The position numbers were made by a program, and so were the translations under genes. Below are positions 51,511 to 60,569 of a stretch of 64,000 bases of DNA, piece by piece (the stretch's first letter is position 1; each line of letters opens with the position of its first letter). The notes beneath the pieces are model-generated. The model was not told the origin of the DNA and made no database searches. It saw nothing but the letters and a program-made list of their open reading frames with translations. Source of the DNA: CAG-873 sp910578365 (GTDB lineage: Bacteria > Bacteroidota > Bacteroidia > Bacteroidales > Muribaculaceae); NCBI GenBank assembly GCA_951635545.1, contig OX620685.1, positions 2,914,001 to 2,978,000 on the forward strand. The letters run 5' to 3'.

Positions 51511-53214
51511 TTAAGCTTTTTTGTAGTACTCCATTTCGGCGGGAGTAACCTTGGCGATGAAGTCGGCATGCTTGCAGATTTCGGCTTCGACAAGGTTTGC
51601 ATACACATGTAGCGAAGCGGTGAAGCTGTCGTTGCGGTTGGCGTCGTCGAGCAGCAGATAGCACATAACAATATCGCCGGCCATTTCCACAAGGCGACGT
51701 GCCATGAAGTCGGAGTATGCCGAATCGTTTGTAGTGGTAACCTTTTCTACAGCGGTGACATACATTTGAGTCATCTTTACCAGACGGTCTTTCACAGCCT
51801 GCAGTTCAGGTTTAACTTCACGGGCGGCATAGTTCTCGATAAGAGTCTTGTAAGTGCCGGTGGTGACGTGGCGTATAGCTGCTACAACCTGCAATTGGGT
51901 GGTACCTTCGTAGATAGAGGTGATGCGGGCGTCGCGGTAGATGCGTTCGCAGGCATAGTCCTTCATGAAGCCGGAACCGCCGTGAATCTGTATGCAGTCG
52001 TATGCGTTCTGGTTGCAGTATTCGCTCGAAAGGCCTTTTGCCAGCGGGGTGAGGGCGTCGGCGAGCTTGCTGTAGTGCTTCATTTCGGCACGCTCCTCGG
52101 GATTGAGGCTGCGTTCGCGGAGAATGTCTTCGTAAACCTTGTACATGTCCACGTAGCGGGCGCATTCATAGAGGAGAGTGCGTGATGCGTCGAGCTTGGC
52201 TTTCATTACAGCCAGCATTTCGCTTACTGCCGGGAACTCTATGATGGATTTGCCGAACTGGCGGCGTTCCTTGGCGTATGCAAGTGCTTCGCGGTAGGCG
52301 ATTTCGCTTACGCCCACACTCTGTGCGGCGATGCCCAGGCGGGCACCATTCATCAGAGCCATCACATATTTGATAAGACCCATACGGCGGTTGCCGCAGA
52401 GTTCGGCTTTGGCGTTTTTGTAGGTGAGTTCGCAAGTGGGCGAGCCTTTGATACCCATTTTGTTTTCGATGCGGCGAACATCAACACCGCCGTTGCGCTT
52501 GTCGTAGATGAACATCGACAGGCCGCGACCGTCGCGTGTGCCTTCTTCCGAACGGGCCAGAACAAGGTGAATGTCGCTGTCGCCGTTGGTGATGAAGCGT
52601 TTAACACCGTTGAGTACCCAGGTGCCGTCGGGCTGTTCGGTAGCGCGGAGCATTACCGACTGCAGGTCGGAGCCGGCATCGGGCTCGGTGAGGTCCATAC
52701 TCATGGTTTCGCCTGCACACACGCGGGGGATGTAGCGTTCGCGCTGGTCGTCGTTGCCGAATTCATAGAGAGTTTCGGCGCAGTCCTGCAAACCCCAGAG
52801 GTTTTCGAAACCGGTGTCGGCACGGCTTACAATGTCGGCGGCCATGATGTAGGGGGTAATGGGGAAGTTCAGACCTCCGAAGCGGCGGGGCATAGCCATG
52901 CCCATCAGACCGGCTTTGCGGCATGCATCGAGGTTGCGCTGGGTGCCGTCGGCATAAATCACGCGGTTGTTTTCAACTCGCGGACCCTGGTGGTCGACGT
53001 CCTCGGCGTTCTCGGCAATGGTTGTGCCGCAGATTTCACCCACTACTTCAAGTACTTTGTCGTAGTTGTCCATGGCGTCCTCAAAGTTCTGGGGAGCATA
53101 GTCGAATTCGTTGGCCTGGGTGTAGTTGCGTTCTTTCAGAGCCACAATCTTTTCCATGAGCGGGTGGCTCAGGTGGTGTTTCAGATCGGGATTGTCGGTA
53201 TAAAAATTAGCCAT
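51511..53214 (-). CDS. acyl-CoA dehydrogenase with C-terminal extension
   Basis: This 567-residue FAD flavoenzyme has the N-terminal helical domain, then MSMDLTEPDAGSDLQSV (flavin-binding), FITNGDSDI, MGIKGSPTCEL and the C-terminal helical domain. In that domain, SIYEGTTQLQ carries the glutamate that serves as catalytic base in butyryl/short-chain types. About 110 residues after it (from about 460) form an additional helical region absent from classic 380-residue enzymes. It is followed upstream in the operon by etfB and etfA, so electrons likely pass to ETF. The substrate chain length is not evident. Confidence 0.93.
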   Translation of the reverse strand: MANFYTDNPDLKHHLSHPLMEKIVALKERNYTQANEFDYAPQNFEDAMDNYDKVLEVVGEICGTTIAENAEDVDHQGPRVENNRVIYADGTQRNLDACRKAGLMGMAMPRRFGGLNFPITPYIMAADIVSRADTGFENLWGLQDCAETLYEFGNDDQRERYIPRVCAGETMSMDLTEPDAGSDLQSVMLRATEQPDGTWVLNGVKRFITNGDSDIHLVLARSEEGTRDGRGLSMFIYDKRNGGVDVRRIENKMGIKGSPTCELTYKNAKAELCGNRRMGLIKYVMALMNGARLGIAAQSVGVSEIAYREALAYAKERRQFGKSIIEFPAVSEMLAVMKAKLDASRTLLYECARYVDMYKVYEDILRERSLNPEERAEMKHYSKLADALTPLAKGLSSEYCNQNAYDCIQIHGGSGFMKDYACERIYRDARITSIYEGTTQLQVVAAIRHVTTGTYKTLIENYAAREVKPELQAVKDRLVKMTQMYVTAVEKVTTTNDSAYSDFMARRLVEMAGDIVMCYLLLDDANRNDSFTASLHVYANLVEAEICKHADFIAKVTPAEMEYYKKA

Positions 53215-53228
53215 GACTTTGGGCGGAA

Positions 53229-54260
53229 TTACTTGGAGTTTTTCTTGTAATACTTAATGAGTTTGGGCACAACTTCCTCAATGTCGCCGGTGATTACATA
53301 GTCGGCGATGGTGTTGATGGGGGCATCTGGGTCGTTGTTAACCGAAATGATAATCGAACTCTCCTGCATGCCGGCAATGTGCTGAATCTGACCGGAGATG
53401 CCACAGGCAATGTAGAGCTTGGGGCGTACAGTCACACCGGTCTGGCCAATCTGGCGGTCATGCTCTATGAAGCCGGCGTCGACAGCGGCGCGCGATGCAC
53501 CTACTTCGGCACCGAGGGTGTTGGCAAGATCGAAGAGCAGCTGGAAGTTTTCCTTGCTGCCTACGCCATAGCCGCCGGCAACGATGATGGGCGAGTTCTT
53601 GATGTTTACTTTAGATTTTTCGATGTGGCGGTCGATGATTTCAACGGCGAAGTCGGTGTCGGACACATACTTCTTGGCGTCGAGTTCTACCACCTGGCCT
53701 TTGTGGTCGGGGTTGAATACTTCTTTTTTCATCACACCTTCGCGCACAGTTGCCATCTGGGGGCGACATTCGGGGTTCACGATGGTTGCCACGATGTTGC
53801 CGCCGAATGCCGGACGAATCTGGTAGAGGAGGTTCTGGTATTCCTTGCCGCTCTTGGGGTCGGTGTGGTTGCCGATTTCGAGCTGAGTGCAGTCGGCGGT
53901 CAGACCGCTGTGGAGAGCCGAAGATACACGGGGGCCGAGGTCACGACCGATGCATGTGGCTCCCATCAGGCAGATTTGTGGCTTGATTTCCTTGAAGAGG
54001 TTAATCAGTATGGCTGCATGTGGGTTGGATGTATAGGGGAAGAGGCGTTTGTCGGCCACTTTGTAAACAACGTCGGCGCCGAAGGGAAAAATCTGATTTT
54101 CCACGCCGTCGAGTTTGTCGCCTATAACCAGTGCTTCGAGTTTTACTCCTAAGGTATCGGCGAGCTGGCGTCCCTTTGTGAGGAGTTCAAGGCTCACATC
54201 GGCAATCTTGCCTTCGTCGAATTCGCAATATACTATGAGATTGTTGTTGTCTGCTGCCAT
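53229..54260 (-). CDS. etfA: electron transfer flavoprotein, alpha subunit
   Basis: This 343-residue protein carries the FAD-binding C-terminal domain (PIIVAGGYGVGSKENFQLLFDLANTLGAEVGASRAAVDAGF, then IGQTGVTVRPKLYIACGISGQIQHIAGM, then ISVNNDPDAPINTIADYVITGD). It accepts electrons from the neighbouring acyl-CoA dehydrogenase. It lies 5 bp after etfB. Whether the complex bifurcates electrons (as in clostridia) cannot be decided by eye. Confidence 0.96.
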   Translation of the reverse strand: MAADNNNLIVYCEFDEGKIADVSLELLTKGRQLADTLGVKLEALVIGDKLDGVENQIFPFGADVVYKVADKRLFPYTSNPHAAILINLFKEIKPQICLMGATCIGRDLGPRVSSALHSGLTADCTQLEIGNHTDPKSGKEYQNLLYQIRPAFGGNIVATIVNPECRPQMATVREGVMKKEVFNPDHKGQVVELDAKKYVSDTDFAVEIIDRHIEKSKVNIKNSPIIVAGGYGVGSKENFQLLFDLANTLGAEVGASRAAVDAGFIEHDRQIGQTGVTVRPKLYIACGISGQIQHIAGMQESSIIISVNNDPDAPINTIADYVITGDIEEVVPKLIKYYKKNSK

Positions 54261-54265
54261 TGTGT

Positions 54266-55138
54266 TTAGCCTATGGTGTGGTTTGTGATGAGTTCTTTGA
54301 TGAGGTTCTCGATCTGCTCGTCGTTGTTTTCCAGACGCAAGCTTTCTTTGGCGGTGAACACAACGTTTTCAACGTTTTTCACCTTTGTGGGCGAGCCGGG
54401 CATGCCTACCTGTTCGGGGTCTGCTTCTACAAATGCGGCACCCCATTCTTTAAGTTGCAAATAGGGACGTGCTTCGACAAAGGCTTTCTGCTCGTCGGAG
54501 AGCTTTGCTACTTCGCTGGGTGAAACTGCATATTTGTATTTCATCAGACGTTTTGCGTTGCGGGGACGGCATTCTGCTGCCGAGCCGTTTACAGTCACTA
54601 CGCAGGGGAGGGGTGCCTTGACGGTTTCGACGCCGTTTTCCAAGCGGCGCTTTACGGTTACGTGTCCGTCGGCAAGGTCGAGAATTTCTTCGGCGTAGGT
54701 TACCTGAGGCAGACCAAGCTTTTCGGCAATCTGGGGTCCTACCTGAGCGGTGTCGCCGTCGATGGCCTGGCGACCGCCGAGTATTATGTCGTAGTTGCTG
54801 ATTTTCTTTACGGCCTGAGCCAGCGAGTAGCTGGTGGCAAGGGTGTCGGCTCCACCAAGTACGCGGTCGGTGAGAACTATGCCTGTGTCGGCGCCGCGGT
54901 AGATAGCCTCGCGGATAATCTCGGCTGCGCGCGGAAGTCCCATGGTAAGGAGTGTTACGGTCGAGTCGGGGTTGGCGTCTTTCAGGCGCAGTGCCTGCTC
55001 GAGAGCGTTAAGGTCTTCAGGGTTAAAGATAGCCGGAAGGACGGCGCGGTTGATGGTGCCGTCTTCCTTCATCGCATCTTTGCCTACGTTGCGGGTGTCG
55101 GGCACCTGCTTGGCAAGCACAATGATGTTTAAACTCAT
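54266..55138 (-). CDS. etfB: electron transfer flavoprotein, beta subunit
   Basis: This 290-residue protein starts MSLNIIVLAKQVPDTRNVG and has NPEDLNALEQALRLKD, VTLLTMGLPRAAEIIREA, DIILGGRQAIDGDTAQVGPQIAEKLG and LPCVVTVNGSAAECRPRN, all typical of EtfB. It is the first gene of the etfB-etfA-acyl-CoA dehydrogenase operon, with a leader of about 85 nt containing a strong hairpin. Confidence 0.96.
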   Translation of the reverse strand: MSLNIIVLAKQVPDTRNVGKDAMKEDGTINRAVLPAIFNPEDLNALEQALRLKDANPDSTVTLLTMGLPRAAEIIREAIYRGADTGIVLTDRVLGGADTLATSYSLAQAVKKISNYDIILGGRQAIDGDTAQVGPQIAEKLGLPQVTYAEEILDLADGHVTVKRRLENGVETVKAPLPCVVTVNGSAAECRPRNAKRLMKYKYAVSPSEVAKLSDEQKAFVEARPYLQLKEWGAAFVEADPEQVGMPGSPTKVKNVENVVFTAKESLRLENNDEQIENLIKELITNHTIG

Positions 55139-55187
55139 GTCGAATCTATTTAATGATTAGTTAATTCAAATCGATATGCACACCACA

Positions 55188-55208
55188 AGGCGCTTGTTTT
55201 AAGCGCCT
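55188..55208 (-). other. hairpin in the etfB leader
   Basis: AGGCGCTT (55188-55195) pairs with AAGCGCCT (55201-55208) around a 5-nt loop, between the promoter element and the etfB ATG. It has no T run, so it is not an evident terminator. It may protect or regulate the mRNA leader. Confidence 0.5.
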
Positions 55209-55226
55209 GTGATGCATTTAAGGCTG

Positions 55227-55234
55227 CAAATTTA
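55227..55234 (-). promoter_or_regulatory. -7 promoter element for the etfBA operon
   Basis: On the minus strand TAAATTTG fits TAnnTTTG, about 90 nt before the ATG of etfB. Confidence 0.55.
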
Positions 55235-55288
55235 CGAAAATGATGGCTTTATTCAAAATTTTTAAGTTCTAAATGCCTGATTGAGATG

Positions 55289-56740
55289 TTAAACATTGTA
55301 ATCATAGCTCGAACCGTCGAAACAATGGGTGCAGATACGGCACTTAGGCAGACCTATGGATCGCACCACTGTTTCGATGGGCGCGAATTGCAGGCTATCG
55401 AGTTTAAGCTCTTTGCGAATTTCTTCTACAAGTGCTTTGTATTCAGGGGTTCCTGTGGTGGCGTAGCGTTGCAGTAGCTCGGCCGACGGTTCCCAGTCGG
55501 CAGTTGCGGGGTCTGCGGGGTCATGGCCTTCAAGACGAGCTATCACGCGGCGTGCTATCAGTTCCATGGGCGACTTCGACGAGGTGAAGTTAATGAATCG
55601 GCATGGATATATCAGCGGCGGGCAACTGATGCGTATATGCACTTCTTTGGCTCCGGCTTCGCGCAGGTCCGACACATTGTCGCGCAACTGGGTGCCGCGC
55701 ACTATGGAGTCGTCGCAGAACATCACCTTGTTGCCTTTGATTAGCGAGGGGTTGGGTATCAGTTTCATCTTGGCCACCAGCTCGCGCCGGCTCTGTGTGC
55801 CGGGGGTGAAGCTGCGGGGCCAGGTGGGGGTATATTTTACTATACCGCGCTTGAATGGCTTGCCTATGCCGGCGGCGTAGCCAAGTGCCATACAGGTGCC
55901 GGAGTCGGGTATGGGCGCTACAAAGTCGATGTCGGTCTTGTCGTCGCGACCCATTTCCAGGCCGGTGTCGTAGCGCATTGCGTCGACGTTGCGTCCCTCG
56001 TAGTCGCAGGGCGGATAGCCGTAGTATGTCCACAGGAAGGCACATACCTGCTGGTGTTCGCCGGGTTTGCGCAGCACTTCCTCGCTGTCGGCTTTTATCA
56101 GTACCACTTCGCCGGGGCCGAGGTCGCGCTCGTAGTGGTAGCCGAGGTTGGGGAATGCGCATGACTCGCTGCTCACAGCCATGGCGTCGCCTTTGCGCGC
56201 CAGCAACACCGGGGTTCGTCCCAGGGCATCGCGTGCGGCTATAATGCCGTCAGGGGTGAGCAGCAGCATTGAGCATGAGCCTTTTACGTTGCGATACACG
56301 TTTTCGATTCCGTCGACATAGGTGGCGCCTTCGCTTATCAGCGCGCCTACCAGTTCGGTGGGATTGAGAGCTGCAGTACCGTGTTCGCAGAAGTGTATGC
56401 CGCGTTTGAGCAGGCGCTGTTCAATCTCGTTTGTATTGTTGATTTTGGCTACTGTCACCAGTGCGAATTTGCCCAGATGACAGTTTATGATAATAGGCTG
56501 GGCGTCGGTATCAGAAATCACGCCTATGCCTGTGTTGCCGTGGAAATCCTTGAGATCGTCCTCGAATTTCGTACGGAAATAATTGTTTTCCAGACTATGA
56601 ATCTGACGGGTGAAACATCCGTCAGCATCGATAAAGGCCATGCCGGCGCGGCGTGTGCCCAGATGCGAGTTGTAGTCGGTGCCGTAGAAGACTTCGTCAA
56701 CGCAACTGCGTCGGGCAGCTACTCCATAAAAACCTCCCAT
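55289..56740 (-). CDS. PurF-like amidophosphoribosyltransferase lacking the N-terminal catalytic Cys
   Basis: This 483-residue protein has the class II glutamine amidotransferase fold (YNSHLGTRRAGM, GNTGIGVISD, GSCSMLLLTPDGIIAARDALGRTP) and a phosphoribosyltransferase domain with VMFCDDSIVRGTQ, the PRPP-binding loop. The C-terminal CRICTHCFDG is in the place of the [4Fe-4S] cysteines of Bacillus-type PurF. The expected MCG start with Cys as nucleophile is replaced by MGGFYGV, and the nearest Cys is residue 13 in another context. The protein therefore probably lacks glutaminase activity. I recall similar MGGF-starting paralogs in Bacteroides, so this may be a conserved variant and not a mutation. 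Confidence 0.85.
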   Translation of the reverse strand: MGGFYGVAARRSCVDEVFYGTDYNSHLGTRRAGMAFIDADGCFTRQIHSLENNYFRTKFEDDLKDFHGNTGIGVISDTDAQPIIINCHLGKFALVTVAKINNTNEIEQRLLKRGIHFCEHGTAALNPTELVGALISEGATYVDGIENVYRNVKGSCSMLLLTPDGIIAARDALGRTPVLLARKGDAMAVSSESCAFPNLGYHYERDLGPGEVVLIKADSEEVLRKPGEHQQVCAFLWTYYGYPPCDYEGRNVDAMRYDTGLEMGRDDKTDIDFVAPIPDSGTCMALGYAAGIGKPFKRGIVKYTPTWPRSFTPGTQSRRELVAKMKLIPNPSLIKGNKVMFCDDSIVRGTQLRDNVSDLREAGAKEVHIRISCPPLIYPCRFINFTSSKSPMELIARRVIARLEGHDPADPATADWEPSAELLQRYATTGTPEYKALVEEIRKELKLDSLQFAPIETVVRSIGLPKCRICTHCFDGSSYDYNV

Positions 56741-56765
56741 AAGTTCTTTTACCTTTGAATTTGAA

Positions 56766-56804
56766 AACCGTTACCGGCACATTTTTTCTTTGCCGATAAC
56801 GGTT
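56766..56804 (-). terminator. terminator of purL
   Basis: AACCGTTACCGGCA (56766-56779) is complementary to TGCCGATAACGGTT (56791-56804) with one mismatch, giving a 14-bp stem, followed on the minus strand by TTTTC. It lies 15 bp past the purL stop. Confidence 0.8.
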
Positions 56805-56819
56805 CGGGGTTGTATTCTT

Positions 56820-59800
56820 TTATTTTTTGTGTTGCTCAATCCAGTTGCGTGCGTTCACGAAGGCGTCAATCCACACGGTTACGTCGTCGTTGCGTCGAGC
56901 GCGCGGATAATAGGCACACTGCCAGGGGAATATGGCGCGTTCGAGGTGCGGCATCATGGCCAGGTGACGGCCGTCGTCGCTTACCAGGCCGGCCACAGCG
57001 GCTTTCGAGCCGTTGGGGTTGCCGGGATATTCCTTGTAGTTGTATCGGGCTACCACGTTATATTCCTTCATGTTGGCGGGGAGCATAAAGCGTCCTTCGC
57101 CGTGGGCCACCCAGATACCGGTCTTGACTCCGGACAGCGAGCCGAGCATCACCGAATTGTTTTGGGGTATGGCGACACTCACGAACTGCGATTCGAACTT
57201 ATGCGATATGTTGTGTTCCATCTTCACGCCGCGTCCTTCGCCATAGCCCAGCAGGCCCAGTTCAATCATCAGCTGGCAGCCGTTGCAGATACCCAGCGAG
57301 AGGGTGTCGGAGCGTTTGTAGAAGTTTTCGAGGGCACGTTTGGCGTTTTCGTTCCACAGAAAGCCGCTGGCCCAGCCTTTGGCGGAGCCGAGTACGTCGG
57401 AGTTCGAGAAACCGCCGCAGAACACTATCATATTCACATCCTCGAGAGTTTCGCGGCCTGTCATAAGGTCGGTCATGTGTACGTCTTTGACATCGAAGCC
57501 GGCCAGATAGAGCGAATATGCCATCTCGCGGTCGCCGTTCACGCCCTTTTCGCGAATGATTGCCGCGCGTACGCCGCTACGTTCCTTGCGGTCGAAACTG
57601 AGTCCGCGCGATTCGAGCGAGCCCTTGAAACCGCCGGGGAGGGCATATTTGAGCGGCTGGCGCGAGTAGTTCTCGAAGCGCAGGCGCGCACATTCTTCGC
57701 CGCTCTGTATCGAGTCGAGCATATACGAGGGCTTGAACCATACGTCGCGCAGGAAGTCAATTCCGAGCAGACGCTCGCTTTCGCCGTGGGTGAGCATGAT
57801 TACGCGCTCTTCGCACGGAGTGGCCACGGGCCAGTAGCGCAGGCCGCTGTCGTCGAGCAGTTTCTCCACGCTGTCTTTCTTGGCGTCCTCTACCTGAATG
57901 AGCAGAGCGGGGTTCTCGGCAAAGAGTATCTTCAGCAGGTCGTTCTCGCCGTGCATGGCAAAGCCGTCGGTGTAGAGCTTGAGGCCGCCCTTGGTATTGG
58001 CGAAGCACATTTCGAGCAGAGCGGTAATCATACCGCCGGCGCTTACGTCGTGCATAGCGGCGAGCTTACGTCCGCGCACCAATTTCTGTACGGTATTGAA
58101 TGCCTTGGCGAAGTATTCGGCTGACTCCACTGCCGGAACATCGGCGCCGACCTTGCCCAGAGTCTGATAGAGTGCCGAGCCGCCCAGACACAGGGGGCTG
58201 CCTGAGAAGTCGATATAATAGACTGTCGACGGACGGTTCACGGCCACAGGCGATACTGTGCGGCGGATGTCGCGTACCTGTCCGGCGGCCGATATGATTA
58301 CGGTACCGGGGGCATACACTGCCTTGTCGCCGTATTTCTGGGTCATGGACAGCGAGTCCTTGCCGGTGGGGATGTTTATGCCCAGAGCGCAGGTGAAATC
58401 GCTGCAGGCCTGTACGGCGCTGTATAGCGCGGCGTCCTCGCCCTGATTTTTGCAAGGCCACATCCAGTTGGCGCTGAGGCTGATGCTCTTGAGGCCCTGT
58501 TCGAGGTCCGCGCCTACGATATTGGTGAGCGATTCGGCCACAGCCAGTACCGAACCGGCCGCGGGGTTGGCCAGAGCGGCCTGCGGAGCGTGTCCGATTG
58601 AGGTGGCGATGCCGGCGTGTCCACGGTAGTCGAGGGCTACAACGCCGCAGTCGCTCAGCGGCAGCTGTATTTCGCCCTGGCATTGCTGGCGGGCAATCTT
58701 GCCTGTAACCGAGCGGTCGACCTTGTTGGTGAGCCAGTCTTTGCAGGCTACAGCCTCGAGCGAGAGTACGTTGGTGAGGTACTGGTCGAGATTGGCCTCG
58801 TCGGTGTCGGCGTTGCTGTATGTACGTTCTACGGTAACATCGTTCATCACAGTCTTGGGCGAGTTGCCGAACATGTCGTCCATGGCCAGGTCGATGGGTT
58901 TGTTGCCGTCGCTGCCGTTGAATACAAAGCGGTGGTCGCCGGTGGTTTCGCCCACTACATAGAGCGGGGCGCGCTCGCGCTGAGCTATGGCTTCGACGTA
59001 GGGTATTTTGTCGGCGTCAATCACCATGCCCATGCGTTCCTGGCTTTCGTTGCCTATGATTTCCTTTGCCGAGAGGGTGGGGTCGCCTACAGGCAGGGCA
59101 TCGATGTTGATTTCGCCGCCTGTGGCTTCCACGAGTTCGCTAAGGGCGTTCAGGTGTCCGCCTGCGCCGTGGTCGTGTATCGATACTATTGGGTTGTTTT
59201 CGCTTTCGGCCAGAGCGCGGATAACGTTCGACACGCGCTTCTGCATTTCGGGGTTGGCACGCTGTACGGCATTGAGCTCGATGCCGCTGGCGTACTGTCC
59301 GGTAGCTACCGACGATACAGCGCCGCCACCCATGCCAATGCGGTAGTTGTCGCCACCGCTCAGCACCACCTTCTGACCTGCTGTCGGGGTGCCCTTGATG
59401 GCATCCTTGCGGTCGGCGTAGCCTACGCCGCCGGCAAGCATTATCACTTTGTCGTAGGCGTACATGCGGTCGTTTTCCTGATGCTCGAAAGTAAGTACCG
59501 AACCGCAGATAAGCGGCTGGCCGAACTTGTTGCCGAAGTCGCTGGCGCCGTTCGAGGCCTTGATGAGGATTTCGGCCGGAGTCTGGTAAAGCCATACTCG
59601 CGGATTCATCATCAGCTCCCACGGACGCTGTTCGCCCAGACGTGGATAAGCGGTCATATATACTGCTGTGCCGGCTATGGGCAGCGAGGCTTTGCCGCCG
59701 CCGAGGCGGTCGCGGATTTCACCGCCGGTGCCTGTAGCAGCGCCGTTGAAGGGTTCTACGGTGGTGGGGAAGTTGTGGGTTTCGGCCTTGAGAGAGATTA

Positions 59801-60521
59801 CGGTGTTGATTTCGCGTTCGGTGAAGAAGTCGGGTCGGTCGGGGTTCTGGGGATAGAACTGCTGAATTTTCGGACCCTTTACAAAGGCCACATTATCCTT
59901 ATAGGCCGATACGAGGCCGTTGGGGTTCACTTTCGAGGTCTTTTTGATAAGGCCGAAGAGCGACGATGGTTTCTCTATGCCGTCGATAACGAAAGTGCCG
60001 TTGAATATTTTGTGGCGGCAGTGTTCGGAGTTTACCTGCGAGAAGCCGAAAACTTCGCTGTCGGTGAGCGGACGGCCAAGTTTTTCAGCGAGTTCGCGCA
60101 GATACTGCTCTTCGTCGGCGCTCAGTGCGAGGCCTTCGCTGCGGTTGTATTCGCTGATGTCGGAAATATAAACGATAGGTTCAGGTTTGCGGTCGGTGCT
60201 GAATACCTTCTGGTCGAGGTTCTGATACACGTGCTGGAGCATGGGGTCAAACGCCGGAGTTTCCGACTCGCTGCGTGTGAACTCTTCGATGCGTGATATG
60301 CCTTCGAGGCCCATGTTGCGTGTGATTTCAACAGCGTTGGTACTCCAGGGAGTGAGCATTTCCTTGCGGGGGCCCACATATGTACCTTTCACAGACTTGG
60401 CGCTGAGTCGGCGTGCTCCGCCGAGCAACCACGACAGTTTCTTGTCGTCATCGTTTGTCAGCTCGCAGTCGCTGCCTACGGCATAGACGGTAGAGCTGCC
60501 TTTTTTGAAGAATACAACCAT
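56820..60521 (-). CDS. purL: phosphoribosylformylglycinamidine synthase (large single-chain type)
   Basis: This 1233-residue purine enzyme combines the PurS-like start, the two AIRS-type ATP domains and a C-terminal class I glutaminase. It shows SQVNSEHCRHKIFNGTF, LKAETHNFPTTVEPFNGAATGTGGEIRD, a second VSAGGMITALLEM, and the glutaminase Cys in SLGICNGCQLMIELG (about 1085-1095), followed by His and Glu in the C-terminal MMPHLERAIFPWQ. The length is typical of the large form. Its start lies 48 bp downstream of prfC across a MITE-like remnant. Confidence 0.97.
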   Translation of the reverse strand: MVVFFKKGSSTVYAVGSDCELTNDDDKKLSWLLGGARRLSAKSVKGTYVGPRKEMLTPWSTNAVEITRNMGLEGISRIEEFTRSESETPAFDPMLQHVYQNLDQKVFSTDRKPEPIVYISDISEYNRSEGLALSADEEQYLRELAEKLGRPLTDSEVFGFSQVNSEHCRHKIFNGTFVIDGIEKPSSLFGLIKKTSKVNPNGLVSAYKDNVAFVKGPKIQQFYPQNPDRPDFFTEREINTVISLKAETHNFPTTVEPFNGAATGTGGEIRDRLGGGKASLPIAGTAVYMTAYPRLGEQRPWELMMNPRVWLYQTPAEILIKASNGASDFGNKFGQPLICGSVLTFEHQENDRMYAYDKVIMLAGGVGYADRKDAIKGTPTAGQKVVLSGGDNYRIGMGGGAVSSVATGQYASGIELNAVQRANPEMQKRVSNVIRALAESENNPIVSIHDHGAGGHLNALSELVEATGGEINIDALPVGDPTLSAKEIIGNESQERMGMVIDADKIPYVEAIAQRERAPLYVVGETTGDHRFVFNGSDGNKPIDLAMDDMFGNSPKTVMNDVTVERTYSNADTDEANLDQYLTNVLSLEAVACKDWLTNKVDRSVTGKIARQQCQGEIQLPLSDCGVVALDYRGHAGIATSIGHAPQAALANPAAGSVLAVAESLTNIVGADLEQGLKSISLSANWMWPCKNQGEDAALYSAVQACSDFTCALGINIPTGKDSLSMTQKYGDKAVYAPGTVIISAAGQVRDIRRTVSPVAVNRPSTVYYIDFSGSPLCLGGSALYQTLGKVGADVPAVESAEYFAKAFNTVQKLVRGRKLAAMHDVSAGGMITALLEMCFANTKGGLKLYTDGFAMHGENDLLKILFAENPALLIQVEDAKKDSVEKLLDDSGLRYWPVATPCEERVIMLTHGESERLLGIDFLRDVWFKPSYMLDSIQSGEECARLRFENYSRQPLKYALPGGFKGSLESRGLSFDRKERSGVRAAIIREKGVNGDREMAYSLYLAGFDVKDVHMTDLMTGRETLEDVNMIVFCGGFSNSDVLGSAKGWASGFLWNENAKRALENFYKRSDTLSLGICNGCQLMIELGLLGYGEGRGVKMEHNISHKFESQFVSVAIPQNNSVMLGSLSGVKTGIWVAHGEGRFMLPANMKEYNVVARYNYKEYPGNPNGSKAAVAGLVSDDGRHLAMMPHLERAIFPWQCAYYPRARRNDDVTVWIDAFVNARNWIEQHKK

Positions 60522-60531
60522 AAATATATAA

Positions 60532-60569
60532 GGGGGTTAGTGATTTTACATTTATTATTATACAGCCTC
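60532..60569. repeat. 38-bp MITE-end remnant between prfC and purL
   Basis: The minus strand from 60569 reads GAGGCTGTATAATAATAAAT, then GTAAAAT, matching the MITE end (GAGGGTGTTTAATAATAAAT, then GTTAAAT) at 24 of 27 positions. TAA flanks both sides (60529-60531 and 60570-60572), as for the two full copies. The other side reads GGGGGTTAG and is only weakly like the MITE end. The G of the prfC TAG stop lies in this remnant. It is too short to be autonomous and may be a degraded or internally deleted element. Confidence 0.55.

Noticed and set aside
58617..60296. A 559-codon open frame on the plus strand opposite purL, and other long plus-strand frames opposite ABC-F, uvrA and purL genes.
   Set aside because: They are mirror frames of well recognised genes with high-GC codons. 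Their translations are low-complexity and match no family, and the opposite strand has clear motifs throughout.
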